From: a virus
Virus record (IMG/VR): IMGVR_UViG_3300025141_000047
Coordinates: 28,799-92,798 of that record
DNA: 64,000 nt
Direction: 5' to 3' (one strand)
Part shown: piece by piece, positions 19,344-28,206 of the stretch
How the letters are laid out: every line of letters begins with the position of its first letter
Position numbering within the stretch: the first letter of the stretch is position 1
Notes under the pieces: generated by a model
Databases searched by the model: none
What the model saw: only the letters and a program-made list of their open reading frames with translations
Told to the model about the DNA's origin: nothing
Translations under genes and position numbers: made by a program

Positions 19344-19727
19344 TTATACTGATAAAAGTTCAATCAATTCAGCCTTCTTAGAGGTGTTTTTAACAGCGAT
19401 TCCACGTTCTTTGCATAGAGCCATCAATTTTGCTCTTGTCATAGATGAATAATCAATAGTTTCCTCAGTTGCCTCTTCGACCTGTTCTTCAACGATCTCT
19501 TCAACCGTAGGCTCAATTGTAGCCTTCATTGCTTCTGTCTTTTCATCTGGAGCATCGTCAATGATTTTCCACATTGTTGCACCATTAGCGATGCCTGGTT
19601 TGATCATCTCATCAACAAACTGTGTTGGGAGTTCTCGAATCATTCCACGTGAAAATCCAGTTCTAACGCCATTCAATGCAAATTCGGTATATGCACGTGC
19701 GCCCACATATTGGACTTTAATTCCCAT
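19344..19727 (-). CDS. HeH/SAP-domain head protein, 127 aa
   Basis: The ATG at 19727 has a GAGGTG Shine-Dalgarno site; an earlier GTG at 19736 is less likely. Residues 1-45 are a small beta structure (KVQYVGARAYTEFALNGVR) typical of short phage head-tail proteins. A Glu/Val-rich linker follows (VEEIVEEQVEEATEET). Residues 93-127 (MTRAKLMALCKERGIAV..SKKAELIELL) fit the HeH/SAP helix-extended-loop-helix fold. It is the second such domain in the structural region, the other being at 12820-13170. The family is frequent next to capsid genes; the binding partner is unknown. Confidence 0.6.
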   Translation of the reverse strand: MGIKVQYVGARAYTEFALNGVRTGFSRGMIRELPTQFVDEMIKPGIANGATMWKIIDDAPDEKTEAMKATIEPTVEEIVEEQVEEATEETIDYSSMTRAKLMALCKERGIAVKNTSKKAELIELLSV

Positions 19728-19737
19728 GAGGAACACC

Positions 19738-20145
19738 TCAACGGTAAAGGAAAGTCACTCGGTATTTATCTGCGGCAAGACTGTTTGCATCAGCAGCGAA
19801 CTTGATGAGGGTTGATGTGTGATCGCCCTCAGCCATTCGACCTGCGGCAGTTGTAAAGTTGTAGTGTCCCAGAACGCCAATCAATTCAGTTCCAGCAACA
19901 CAGTTGGTTGCGAGAGCCAAGTCGTAAGTCGTAGCGGTGTTTGCGCTTGTTGCAGTAAGTTCAACAATCGCCAGATGAACAGTTCCATTTGCCGCATTTG
20001 AACCAATTGGGCTTTGTAGCCAATCAGTATCGCCAGCGTCAATCAGTGTTCCAGCGTTGTTCACTTTGGTTAATCCTCCGACTCCACTCCAAAGAGGGGT
20101 GTTCAAGATTACAGTTCCATTTCCAGTTATGTTTGCGTTTGCCAT
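19738..20145 (-). CDS. Putative capsid decoration/stabilisation protein, 135 aa
   Basis: The start is the ATG at 20145, after a GGAG site eight bases upstream; a longer reading to 20394 would run into the capsid gene. The protein is small, rich in Ala, Thr, Asn and Gly, beta-prone, and follows the major capsid gene by about 30 bases, the usual position of head decoration proteins (lambda gpD-like). The assignment rests on position, size and composition. Confidence 0.5.
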   Translation of the reverse strand: MANANITGNGTVILNTPLWSGVGGLTKVNNAGTLIDAGDTDWLQSPIGSNAANGTVHLAIVELTATSANTATTYDLALATNCVAGTELIGVLGHYNFTTAAGRMAEGDHTSTLIKFAADANSLAADKYRVTFLYR

Positions 20146-20176
20146 GTTATCATCTCCATTGTTTGTTTTTTGAATA

Positions 20177-21325
20177 TCAGGCGGATAGGTCACGGATCTT
20201 GCCGTGTGCGCCATAAAAGAGTTGCCAAAGTTCACCCATTGTGTGGAAGAGTCCGACTTGACCAAGACGGTTGATACCGAATGGATCGCCAGTCTCGATT
20301 CCGCTTTCGTGGTAAAGAGTTGGTTTTGCTGTGCAGAAATACATATAGTCTGTATCAAGCATATAGATGCGAGATAGGCCACCAGTTGGTGCATGAACGT
20401 CTTTTGCAGGGATGATAGGAACGCCGTTGTAGGTTGCGACTACAAAGCCACCTTCCATACCAGGGATTCCTTGAACACCGTTCACGGAGGGGGTGACTCT
20501 CTTCATCTCAGTAAATCGTTGCTGAGGCTGCAAGAGTTGTTGAATTTTCTCGATGGTATCATACCCTGTGAGCATGACCTTTGGCTGACCTCCACGTTCC
20601 CAGACACTTCGGAACATTCCATCAAGAATGTTCAAGGTCAAAGGTCGTTCAGCACCAGCAGTTCCCATATCCACGTTTGCATCGAACCAGTCGTTTGCGC
20701 CAGTGGAGTTGCGAGTAATTGAATACATATTGTGGTCTGTCAAAGCCGAAATATCGCCAAAGGAAGCAGGTTCACTGAAAGACGATGATGTAGCACGATC
20801 AATGGATTCAAAGTTGTTTCCAGCGACAGTATCAACATCTCGAAGAAGCATCTTGTTGATTGATTCAGCGTGGGATTTTGACATCTCCATCTTGATAACT
20901 GCTCTTGCATCGCCCAGTCCATCATCCTTGTCTGCAAGGAACATGGCGGTTTCGCTGAGGTCAAACTTGGAAGCCACAGTCTTTGGCTTGGTGCTGACTT
21001 CTGCAAATGTTGGCTTGGTGGAATCAGGTAGCGCACCGTTCTCAGGAAGACCTACTGCATCAGTTGGCTTTCCAGTCACGACACGCCATCCAGACTTCTC
21101 CCAGGGTTTCTTAGGAAGAATTGAGAATGCGTTGAACTCTTGGTTCAATTGCGACCAGACTTTGCGGCCAAATATCGCTTGGTAAGTTCCAGCAGTTGAG
21201 GACATCAACGGTGAATCAGCCTTGAGTAAGTCTGTTCCGCTATATGCCCATGCGTTTGTTCCAGCACCCGCACCGTAGTAAAGGCGTTCCATGTCTTCGA
21301 TTGTTCGGATATATCCTTGCGTCAT
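20177..21325 (-). CDS. Major capsid protein, HK97 fold, 382 aa
   Basis: The start is taken at the ATG at 21325, because GGAG lies 9 bases before it, the same arrangement as the next gene; the ATG at 21340 is an alternative. Features of an HK97-type capsid protein are an N-terminal helical arm, a segment near FSILPKKPWEKSGWRVVTG, the 'pk.va....lS' region (KPKTVASKFDLSETAMFLAD) that forms the E-loop/spine helix start, and the C-terminal A-domain pattern (GGFVVATYNGVPIIPAKDV). It lies directly downstream of the protease/scaffold gene and upstream of small head proteins. It would build the icosahedral shell. Confidence 0.85.
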   Translation of the reverse strand: MTQGYIRTIEDMERLYYGAGAGTNAWAYSGTDLLKADSPLMSSTAGTYQAIFGRKVWSQLNQEFNAFSILPKKPWEKSGWRVVTGKPTDAVGLPENGALPDSTKPTFAEVSTKPKTVASKFDLSETAMFLADKDDGLGDARAVIKMEMSKSHAESINKMLLRDVDTVAGNNFESIDRATSSSFSEPASFGDISALTDHNMYSITRNSTGANDWFDANVDMGTAGAERPLTLNILDGMFRSVWERGGQPKVMLTGYDTIEKIQQLLQPQQRFTEMKRVTPSVNGVQGIPGMEGGFVVATYNGVPIIPAKDVHAPTGGLSRIYMLDTDYMYFCTAKPTLYHESGIETGDPFGINRLGQVGLFHTMGELWQLFYGAHGKIRDLSA

Positions 21326-21354
21326 CTTTTTCATCTCCATTTATTTTTTGATTT

Positions 21355-22134
21355 TCACTCGCCTCGCAAAGCACGTTGAGCGAGCATTTCTGCTGCTCGC
21401 CAGCCATCAAGGTCTGTTCCCATTGCATTGAACTCATCATGAGTCGGCACACGGATGGAAGTTGTAGGTTGGGTTGGTGAAACATCGCTCTTTTGTAGCG
21501 ATGCGTTCTCGGACTTGAGCATTGCGATCTCTTCACGGAGGGAGTTGAGTTGAACTCCAACATCGTTTGCCTTTCGCATCTCAATAGCCTGAGTTGTTTC
21601 AGCGTTGTATCGCTCTTGCCATTCTTTCTCAACAAGACCCTTTACTGCTTCTTCATCACGGAGAGCAGCGTAGGTTCGATAGCCCTTTTCCAATGTTTCA
21701 GGAGTCAAGGACTTGATAACGTTTCCATTGCCTTTTGGTGCGTTCATTTTCATTGATGGCGCACGTGGGGCTTTGATGACATTTTGATTGCCGCTTGGGG
21801 ATGGGAGAGAAGGATAGGATGGCTCGGATGCACCTTCGCCAGAACCTACTTCATCGCCTTGTCCTCGATGGGAATATCCGCCACGACCTTGTTCAAGAAG
21901 GTATGCCTTCTCTAAGCCGAAGTGACCACGAACTGCATTCAAATCAACGCCAGATTCATGAGCGAACTTTTCAAGTGTGGTGATATAGTCAAGAGCCGCT
22001 TCATCCGCATGGGATTTCTGGGTGTCTTGGTATTCATCGCTCTTTTCTTCCTTTTCTTCGGATTTTTCGCTCAGTTCTTTGAGGACTGAGTTCAGTCCAG
22101 CCTTTATTTCATTCAGGGTTTCAGTATTGCTCAT
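21355..22134 (-). CDS. Scaffold protein from internal start within protease gene, 259 aa
   Basis: At residue 184 of the fusion an in-frame ATG (22134) is preceded by GGAAGATGATAAT, almost the same context as the ATGs of the capsid and decoration genes (GGAGATG plus 5-8 bases). Protein starting here would be the scaffold alone (MSNTETLNEIKAGLNSVLKE...). Lambda C/Nu3 uses the same device. The start context is seen in the sequence; its use is inferred. Confidence 0.5.
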   Translation of the reverse strand: MSNTETLNEIKAGLNSVLKELSEKSEEKEEKSDEYQDTQKSHADEAALDYITTLEKFAHESGVDLNAVRGHFGLEKAYLLEQGRGGYSHRGQGDEVGSGEGASEPSYPSLPSPSGNQNVIKAPRAPSMKMNAPKGNGNVIKSLTPETLEKGYRTYAALRDEEAVKGLVEKEWQERYNAETTQAIEMRKANDVGVQLNSLREEIAMLKSENASLQKSDVSPTQPTTSIRVPTHDEFNAMGTDLDGWRAAEMLAQRALRGE

Positions 22135-22683
22135 ATTATCATCTTCCATTTTTAGTATTGTGTAGGTTGATTCTGGGTTTATTCCTTTCTTGCATAGCGT
22201 GATTTCATGCAATTCAAGATCGGTAATCTCTCTATGGTTTCCAAGTTCTGGTGTGGTTTTACTCACACGGAATAGGGCTTGACCGCCAATCGAGAATGCT
22301 CGCAAGTCACCGTTGCGAATTTGCTTTTGCACTTCACGTGCTTTTTGAATGTCGCTGCGGATTTTGCAGACGACGAAGAGGCCGTGATCATCAACTTCGG
22401 ATTTCCAAACACGGCCTTCTGCATCGGTGTGGTCGCCAACGACTTCACCAACTTGGATTCCTGAATGTGCTAACTGAACATTGCGGAATGCTTTGTTATC
22501 CATGAATTGACCGAATGCTTTCTTTAGAGCAGCAGTTGGGATTCTATCTCCCTGCTTATCGACCATATCAACAGATGCGTAGCCAGCAACAAAGAGTTCG
22601 CCTTGACTACCTGATGACTTCAACAAAAAATCCGATCCTTCCGCATTCCATGATGCGGTGTGGAGTTCGAGACTGGTCGCCAT
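21355..22683 (-). CDS. HK97-type prohead protease fused to scaffold, 442 aa
   Basis: Residues 28-165 match the prohead serine protease family (U35-like). They include GELFVAGYASVDMVDKQGD, the catalytic His region LAHSG (H73), AFSIGG with the nucleophile S131, and the closing LHEITLC with an acidic E160. Residues 184-442 are a long, charged, helical region with coiled coil (LNSLREEIAMLKSENASL) like a scaffold, ending next to the capsid gene. The protease would clip the scaffold and other internal proteins during head maturation. Protease-scaffold fusions are known in tailed viruses. An internal start could produce free scaffold (listed separately). Confidence 0.85.
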   Translation of the reverse strand: MATSLELHTASWNAEGSDFLLKSSGSQGELFVAGYASVDMVDKQGDRIPTAALKKAFGQFMDNKAFRNVQLAHSGIQVGEVVGDHTDAEGRVWKSEVDDHGLFVVCKIRSDIQKAREVQKQIRNGDLRAFSIGGQALFRVSKTTPELGNHREITDLELHEITLCKKGINPESTYTILKMEDDNMSNTETLNEIKAGLNSVLKELSEKSEEKEEKSDEYQDTQKSHADEAALDYITTLEKFAHESGVDLNAVRGHFGLEKAYLLEQGRGGYSHRGQGDEVGSGEGASEPSYPSLPSPSGNQNVIKAPRAPSMKMNAPKGNGNVIKSLTPETLEKGYRTYAALRDEEAVKGLVEKEWQERYNAETTQAIEMRKANDVGVQLNSLREEIAMLKSENASLQKSDVSPTQPTTSIRVPTHDEFNAMGTDLDGWRAAEMLAQRALRGE

Positions 22684-22725
22684 TGATTCTAACGACTTTG
22701 TGTAATCCTATATGAAGGGATATGT

Positions 22726-25700
22726 TCAAATCTCTTCTGCTTCCGACCTATCATCAGGTTCGGCTTCTTGCTCATCAGCCATTTCCTGTTGCGTTTTTAG
22801 GGGCATTCTTAGAGTTGCAGTTCCATTTTGAACATCTATTACTGCTTGTTCCCCTGTTGCGGAGTCTTTAACCTGCAAATGTTTCATTGGAATCTCTTCA
22901 ACTTCTTCGGATTCTTTGGGATCGTAAAATGTAGTCCCGCTATCCTCTATGAGTTCTGTTGGACCTCTTGGGGCGGTAATATCGGCTTGCATCCCCGCCC
23001 ATGCGCCACCATCTGGTGAAATACGATTCATTCTCGGAAACATATTTTCGATAATATCATCATCTATTGCTTCATTAACAGTCCATTTTTTCCCATCATC
23101 TGTCCTTTCAAGGCCATATTCTCCTGAAAACATCTCAAGCATTTTCTCATTGAGTCCTTTGACATTATCCAACAAGTATTCTGTTGTTTTTGCCGTATCA
23201 TCCTCAGTTATTGTCTTACGTGCCTGTTGCATAGTGTGTGCTACATTATCGCCTTCTTCATTTTCACCAATGATTGATGGCGCACGTAGCAAGGTCTTTT
23301 TTACAATACTCAATTTTCGAGGTCGCTTTCTTTTCAGGGTTGAATGAAGTGGCTGATGAGTTCCACCATCACTTGAAGTGACTGTCCCACCTGCCGCAGC
23401 ACCGCCTCCCCCTGCCGCAGCACCTTCTTTCAATAAATCAACTGCGACTGGACCCCATAATGGAATGTCATTTTGTGCTTTTGTGAACATGGCTTCGTTT
23501 CCTTCAAATGTTGAGATGGTGAAGCCCTTTCCATCAAATTCACCCTTTACAATTACAGGATCATAAATTGAAGGATATACCAATTTTATTTGATTGGGAT
23601 AGACAATGAGTTCAGGCATTGGAGGATAGAATGCTTTAGCGATGGAATCCTTTGCGTATCTAATCCACTTTGGGTGGACTTCTTTTTCTTTCATGAATGT
23701 TGAACGTGAATCTCGAATTAACAATTCATCATCGTCAAAATTATGTATCGCTTTTCCTAAACCTTCTTGATCGGTTGATACGCAATTAGTGGGCATTGGA
23801 AAATGCACATTTTCTGTTGAATCATAAAGTGTCCTTAACGCATTGATACGATCTTCAAGGGGTTCAAGGTGCATATCTGTTCCTTTGTGAACCAACAAAT
23901 CAACTACTTTGAGGGTCTTTCCATCCAAATATCCATCAAAAGTAAAATCCCCTTTTATTTCACGCAATTGCTTCTTTATTGAACTGGGCAATTTATCTGT
24001 TTTCAAATGATTACCTTTTCTTTCAATGAACATTCGCTCTCCTTGCGGCATTTTTTGAACTATCCAATCTCCTGAGAATCCACGCAACTTATCCATGTCA
24101 TCTAATTTGTGAATCGTGTATGCTGGAATGATTTTGGTTGTAAAAACGCCAGTTGGTTCATAGTCCTCCGCTTTGAGAATGCTTCCTGTTGCGATAGGCG
24201 AAAGTCCTCTATGGTCTAAAGCCGATAAAGCATGAATATCTCTTTGCTTCGGCATAACATTTGACTCCAATAGTGAAGGCAATACTGCCTTTATTTTGTT
24301 TTCATGAACAGTTCTTTGCATAATGTTGAACGGTTCTTCGGCCATTCCAAAACTGATGCCCCCGCTTTGAGGATCATGTTTCCATGTAAGCGTTGCTGGC
24401 ATTTCATGACCCCAAAGGTGGGTGTTTCCAGTATTGTAAGTGGGAGGGGTTGTAGCAAATGATGTAGGATGAACGGGTCCAAGTTGTTTCAATTGCATTG
24501 CTATTTTGTTTCCATTCATTGTTGGGGCTAAGGCTCGGTATTCTTCCCCCATATTCATTTTCTTCATAGCAAAATCAGCCGCACCTGCAAGTTGTTGTAG
24601 GTTTCCACGTGCGAGAGTTGCTTGTTCCATGTTTGTTGGATCGGAGGGATTAAGGATTTGAGGTCCAAGTTGTTTCATCACCCTTTGAGCCATATTGTTC
24701 ATCACTTTACCCATGTGCATATCATTTGCGGCGAATAAAGCGTTGTGATTATCCCAGTATGTAGGGTTTGATGAGGGGTGTTCTTCACGGAACATACCGA
24801 TTCTTGGTGAACCCATATCTGCTTGACCAGATAAAGAACGCCCTAAACGACTCATCATCATTTGGTCGGATGGGACAATCATTCGGCCTCCTTGACCTTG
24901 AACTTCACTGGGATGCAAAAAATGAAGGTTTGAAGCATGACTCCAATTCGCCCTCCGCTTCTCGAAAAAGTCGGCATCGTTGAAATTTGATGTTAAAGAG
25001 GCGTGTGATGGATTATTCTTTGCATCAGGATGGTTGGAGATGTGAGGAAAGTGGCTTCCCCCATCGGATTCATAGGTGTCAAGCATACTGTTTGAAACGC
25101 CCATTAAAGCCTCATCAAGCCAACCGCCGCCGAAAACTTTTGGGTATGTTTGACTCATTATGTCATGCAATGAATTTGAATCACGCCCCACGCCTCCCCA
25201 GGGCTGAAATATGTCCCACCAATGATGGGTATGCGATGGTTCAACGCCATTCGCCATCTCAACAAAAGGACTGACAAAGTGCAAATCAGCACTTGCTTCA
25301 TCACTTTTCATAAACTCGGCGTTTGGCATCATTTGAGGAATTGGTTCTTTTGCAGGGCAAACTGGACCATGACGATCACTTGCCCTGCGCCACCATTGAA
25401 GGAGAGGAATATATCTCGCTCGAAATGAGCGTAATGCCCGACCCCATGAAATCCCCGCCTTTTCGCTCATTTTGTTTTTCAACACTTTAGCATCAGGTGA
25501 GTTCATGTCTTTTTTTGTAGCCATCTGTTGCATCAGCCCCAAAAACTGTTCTCGTTGATCCTCAGTGTTATATTCCAAACCAAACAGATAAGGCAACAAA
25601 CCCAATCGCTTTTGCCATTCATTGATTTTCCCATCACGGTATTCGTCATCGGAATATGTGCTGTATCTATTCCGATCACGTGTCATCAAATCATGCAACG

Positions 25701-26181
25701 TTTCTTTTGGCTGACCATATCGGGCAATATCAAAATTAAGACGGCTTTCATGTTCAGCAATTGCTTTGAGATGAGGCATGGCGTGAGCCAAATGTTCAGC
25801 GTATGCAGGGTCGCCCCATGCTGCGCCATGAAGCAACGGGCAACTGTTTGATTTCATGCCGAATGGTTGATGTTCGCCAAACTGATTTTCTGGCGATGCA
25901 ATAGGCCAGTCTGTTAATGGATTGTTTGAAACCTTTGTATGCCCCGCTACAAAATCAGCATGAGTAGGTATTTTCATTTGAGATACCGCCATTGGTGCGG
26001 ATAAATCGGTCATTCTAAACTCAGGCAATTCAGGTGTCATGCCTCCAAGCATGGTTGCCGTGTCTTGAGGCGTTTCTTGACCGTCTGGGATTTGACCTGC
26101 ATAATGCTTAAAATCAAATGCTGATGCTTTGTGAATTGAAAGGATTGCATCTGTTCGCAGCCTATCTAATTCAAGCGTCAT
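22726..26181 (-). CDS. Large head-region protein with DNA ligase-like nucleotidyltransferase domain, 1151 aa
   Basis: The N-terminal 600 residues are unrecognised and rich in His, Met, Asn and Pro. Residues about 700-850 resemble the nucleotidyltransferase core of ATP-dependent DNA ligases. A lysine motif WIVQKMPQGERMFIERKG (K-x3-G-x-R) is followed by FTFDGYLDG near residue 750, VVDLLVHKGTDMHLEPLEDR, then DDELLIRDSRS and finally KWIRYAKD. The motif III glutamate (DGE in ligases) appears as DGY, so catalysis is doubtful. The end is Ala/Gly-rich, then acidic, and the protein closes with EQEAEPDDRSEAEEI. It lies between protease and portal genes, an unusual place for a ligase. It could be an internal virion protein, a capsid-delivered repair enzyme, or a binding domain derived from a ligase. 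Confidence 0.55.
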   Translation of the reverse strand: MTLELDRLRTDAILSIHKASAFDFKHYAGQIPDGQETPQDTATMLGGMTPELPEFRMTDLSAPMAVSQMKIPTHADFVAGHTKVSNNPLTDWPIASPENQFGEHQPFGMKSNSCPLLHGAAWGDPAYAEHLAHAMPHLKAIAEHESRLNFDIARYGQPKETLHDLMTRDRNRYSTYSDDEYRDGKINEWQKRLGLLPYLFGLEYNTEDQREQFLGLMQQMATKKDMNSPDAKVLKNKMSEKAGISWGRALRSFRARYIPLLQWWRRASDRHGPVCPAKEPIPQMMPNAEFMKSDEASADLHFVSPFVEMANGVEPSHTHHWWDIFQPWGGVGRDSNSLHDIMSQTYPKVFGGGWLDEALMGVSNSMLDTYESDGGSHFPHISNHPDAKNNPSHASLTSNFNDADFFEKRRANWSHASNLHFLHPSEVQGQGGRMIVPSDQMMMSRLGRSLSGQADMGSPRIGMFREEHPSSNPTYWDNHNALFAANDMHMGKVMNNMAQRVMKQLGPQILNPSDPTNMEQATLARGNLQQLAGAADFAMKKMNMGEEYRALAPTMNGNKIAMQLKQLGPVHPTSFATTPPTYNTGNTHLWGHEMPATLTWKHDPQSGGISFGMAEEPFNIMQRTVHENKIKAVLPSLLESNVMPKQRDIHALSALDHRGLSPIATGSILKAEDYEPTGVFTTKIIPAYTIHKLDDMDKLRGFSGDWIVQKMPQGERMFIERKGNHLKTDKLPSSIKKQLREIKGDFTFDGYLDGKTLKVVDLLVHKGTDMHLEPLEDRINALRTLYDSTENVHFPMPTNCVSTDQEGLGKAIHNFDDDELLIRDSRSTFMKEKEVHPKWIRYAKDSIAKAFYPPMPELIVYPNQIKLVYPSIYDPVIVKGEFDGKGFTISTFEGNEAMFTKAQNDIPLWGPVAVDLLKEGAAAGGGGAAAGGTVTSSDGGTHQPLHSTLKRKRPRKLSIVKKTLLRAPSIIGENEEGDNVAHTMQQARKTITEDDTAKTTEYLLDNVKGLNEKMLEMFSGEYGLERTDDGKKWTVNEAIDDDIIENMFPRMNRISPDGGAWAGMQADITAPRGPTELIEDSGTTFYDPKESEEVEEIPMKHLQVKDSATGEQAVIDVQNGTATLRMPLKTQQEMADEQEAEPDDRSEAEEI

Positions 26182-27083
26182 TCGAAATCATCACCAGGCC
26201 AGCATCGGTCACAACGATTGACTGTTCCACCCCTGGCTGAATGAGTTGATGGCCTACCGCAATCGCCACATGATTTTGGTTTTTCTTCTTTAGCGAGGTG
26301 GTCTTTGACCTGTTTCAACAATCCCTCAATCTCACCGATCATTCCGAGATTGTTTCGCCCTGCGTGTTTTGTTAAAGAGGCGAGGCGTTGCTCGATAGTG
26401 TCAATGTTTGGCGGATTCTTACGTGTGCCGCCAGCATCGTTGTAGTGCATATGTAGGCTACTGCTTTTTGCAGTATATCCTTTTTGAGCATACGCAGGGA
26501 TTTTAGCGGTTTCACTGATAGTGGATTTTTTAGGTCCATCGTTTGTTGCAGGGTATGTGCCGTTAGTTGTAAATCCGTGTGCATTAACAGGCATCCCGCC
26601 ATCAACGTTTTGGAATTGAGGGAATAGGTTCTCAACACTTGATTCTTGACTGTATTTTTTGAGTTCTTTGGATTTAGGATAGCACGTTTCGCAAGACCCG
26701 CCTTCATCATCTTCCATGCACATTGAATTACAAGTGGTGTTTTTGACTACAATGCCCATCTCTTGAAGAATCTCGGTGGTCTTATCCATTTTAAGAGGCG
26801 CACATTCGGGGTCGTCAGCACAAGCCGAACAGCCGCCATCTTCGTCAAGAGCAATTTCGTGAAGGCCACAAACATATTTTTCACCATCAAATTGACGCTT
26901 TGATATTTTATTCTTGTTGCCTTTTGGTGTAGGCAATTCAGGTGCTTTTCTTTGACCACGATCTGATTTGTATTGCTTAGAAGTTGTTTTCTTTTCAACA
27001 ATACTTTTCAATAAGTCTTGAACATCGGCCAAAAGAAGTCCTTCTGGGGTATCAGTCATTGGATTAAACCATTGTGCGCTCAT
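26178..27083 (-). CDS. Cysteine-rich zinc-binding head-region protein, 301 aa
   Basis: The ATG at 27083 overlaps the upstream stop at 27080; a longer reading from 27116 starts inside that gene. Several cysteine groups are visible: C72 then CSAC at 85-88 and C94; a second cluster (CNSMCMEDDEGGSCETC); and a C-terminal ribbon (CGDCGRP..NRCDRCWPGDD). At least three zinc sites are likely. Between them lie disordered stretches and one coiled-coil-like segment (IDTIEQRLASLTKHAG). It overlaps the next gene by ATGA. Function unknown; it resembles other zinc-ribbon proteins of this head module and may bind DNA or cargo. Confidence 0.55.
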   Translation of the reverse strand: MSAQWFNPMTDTPEGLLLADVQDLLKSIVEKKTTSKQYKSDRGQRKAPELPTPKGNKNKISKRQFDGEKYVCGLHEIALDEDGGCSACADDPECAPLKMDKTTEILQEMGIVVKNTTCNSMCMEDDEGGSCETCYPKSKELKKYSQESSVENLFPQFQNVDGGMPVNAHGFTTNGTYPATNDGPKKSTISETAKIPAYAQKGYTAKSSSLHMHYNDAGGTRKNPPNIDTIEQRLASLTKHAGRNNLGMIGEIEGLLKQVKDHLAKEEKPKSCGDCGRPSTHSARGGTVNRCDRCWPGDDFE

Positions 27084-27397
27084 GCTGTTCTCACCTGCTT
27101 TTCTGCTGCTTCCCAATCCTTGAGGACTTCATCTCTTGATTTTAAGAACAAATCACCGCTTCCTGAAAAGGGCGTATTATCCACTGGAACTTGTCGATTA
27201 AGAGGATCAAATGTTTCATCGGCGTGAGGGGTGGTGTATTTTTTCCATCCATGCTTTCTCATTAACAACTCAGGGTCACCCATTGCTTTTGCTAATGTGG
27301 TGTTTTCAGCCTCAAGTGCCTGGACTCTTTGATTAAGAACACGGACTTCGCCAATCAGTTCTTTGAGAATGTCAATTTGCTCTTGTTCATCGCTCAC
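27080..27397 (-). CDS. Small coiled-coil protein, 105 aa (GTG start)
   Basis: The frame starts with GTG at 27397, overlapping the upstream stop as GTGA, after GGGGGTGG. Residues 5-40 form a predicted coiled coil (IDILKELIGEVRVLNQRVQALEAEN is seen as a heptad run). The C-terminal half is polar. It lies in a run of four small genes downstream of the portal gene and may act in capsid assembly or portal closure. Not recognised. Confidence 0.5.
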   Translation of the reverse strand: MSDEQEQIDILKELIGEVRVLNQRVQALEAENTTLAKAMGDPELLMRKHGWKKYTTPHADETFDPLNRQVPVDNTPFSGSGDLFLKSRDEVLKDWEAAEKQVRTA

Positions 27398-27834
27398 ATT
27401 CCCACCCCCATGCCGCCTTGAGGTGGCATTCCTTGTTGCGGAGGCATATTCATTGGAGGTTGTTGTTGCATTGCTGCGGCCATTGGATCGTTAGCCCCGC
27501 CGACTGGTGCAAGTGGTTGCATTCCCGCAATTGAAGCGTGGGCTTCTCGAATCATTGAAATGTCTTGAGAGAGAGATAGGATTTTTTGGCGTAGTGCCTC
27601 CATGTTTTTTTGTAGGGCAAGCGTAGGCTCGGATTCAACATTGGTTGCACGTGCTTGCGACATAATTTGGTTCATCTCATTACATTGAGAGGCAAGTGTT
27701 TGAATGCCGTCATCAATAGCGTTAATCAAAAGTGCCGCAGGTGCGGTTGAAACAGAAGTCACAGGGTCGTTTTTGTAAAGGTCATAGATGTGCGCTGATT
27801 GGCGACGATCCACCCATCCTTCCATTTTCCACAT
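27394..27834 (-). CDS. Helical protein with Pro/Gln/Met-rich tail, 146 aa
   Basis: The ATG at 27834 is preceded by GGTGG. Residues 30-100 are helical with a probable coiled coil (LRQKILSLSQDISMIREAH). The last 35 residues are low complexity (Met, Pro, Gln, Gly). Tails of this type recur in several proteins of this region, including 34942-35964 and 40965-41606. Likely a virion-associated or assembly protein; no family is recognised. Confidence 0.5.
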   Translation of the reverse strand: MWKMEGWVDRRQSAHIYDLYKNDPVTSVSTAPAALLINAIDDGIQTLASQCNEMNQIMSQARATNVESEPTLALQKNMEALRQKILSLSQDISMIREAHASIAGMQPLAPVGGANDPMAAAMQQQPPMNMPPQQGMPPQGGMGVGM

Positions 27835-27837
27835 TGT

Positions 27838-28176
27838 TCAAACCACCCGATGAGGCGTGTAAAATCCTGTTGCTCGGCCATGACGACTTACGCCCTGAGC
27901 AACCGCATTTTCAGTGCCGTTATAATCGGATGCCGTGTTATCAAATTGAGGGATGACTCCCATGAATACATCAGCAGGTTGATTTTTAGAAACTGATTTT
28001 TGAACTTGGTCGTGAAGTGCTAAATCGGACTTTAACATTGATAGTGCATTTTCAGCCGCCATAATCCCTGCGGAGATTGCGCTTGCATCATTTGAGGCAA
28101 TTGCCTTTTGGATTCCTTCAACTGCGGCCAACGCCCTTCGAGCCATTGGGTCCATCTTCTCGATAATATCAAACAT
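27838..28176 (-). CDS. Small head-region protein, 112 aa
   Basis: The ATG at 28176 has a GGGTGAG ribosome site. The N-terminal 65 residues are an Ala-rich helical bundle (RRALAAVEGIQKAIASNDASA), and the C-terminal part is loop-rich. It lies 30 bases after the portal gene stop. No motif is recognised; a structural or assembly role is inferred from its place. Confidence 0.45.
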   Translation of the reverse strand: MFDIIEKMDPMARRALAAVEGIQKAIASNDASAISAGIMAAENALSMLKSDLALHDQVQKSVSKNQPADVFMGVIPQFDNTASDYNGTENAVAQGVSRHGRATGFYTPHRVV

Positions 28177-28206
28177 CTTCGCTCACCCTTTCGCAGTATC
28201 TCCCAC

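Noticed and set aside
20628-21185. Rightward open frame of 185 codons
   Set aside because: It lies antisense within the major capsid gene, has no ribosome site and unlike codon use; the leftward protein has clear family features.
22590-22683. ASWNAEGSDFLLKSS near the protease N-terminus looks like the leader
   Set aside because: The spacing differs and the F four before W is missing; the surrounding protein is a normal prohead protease N-terminus.
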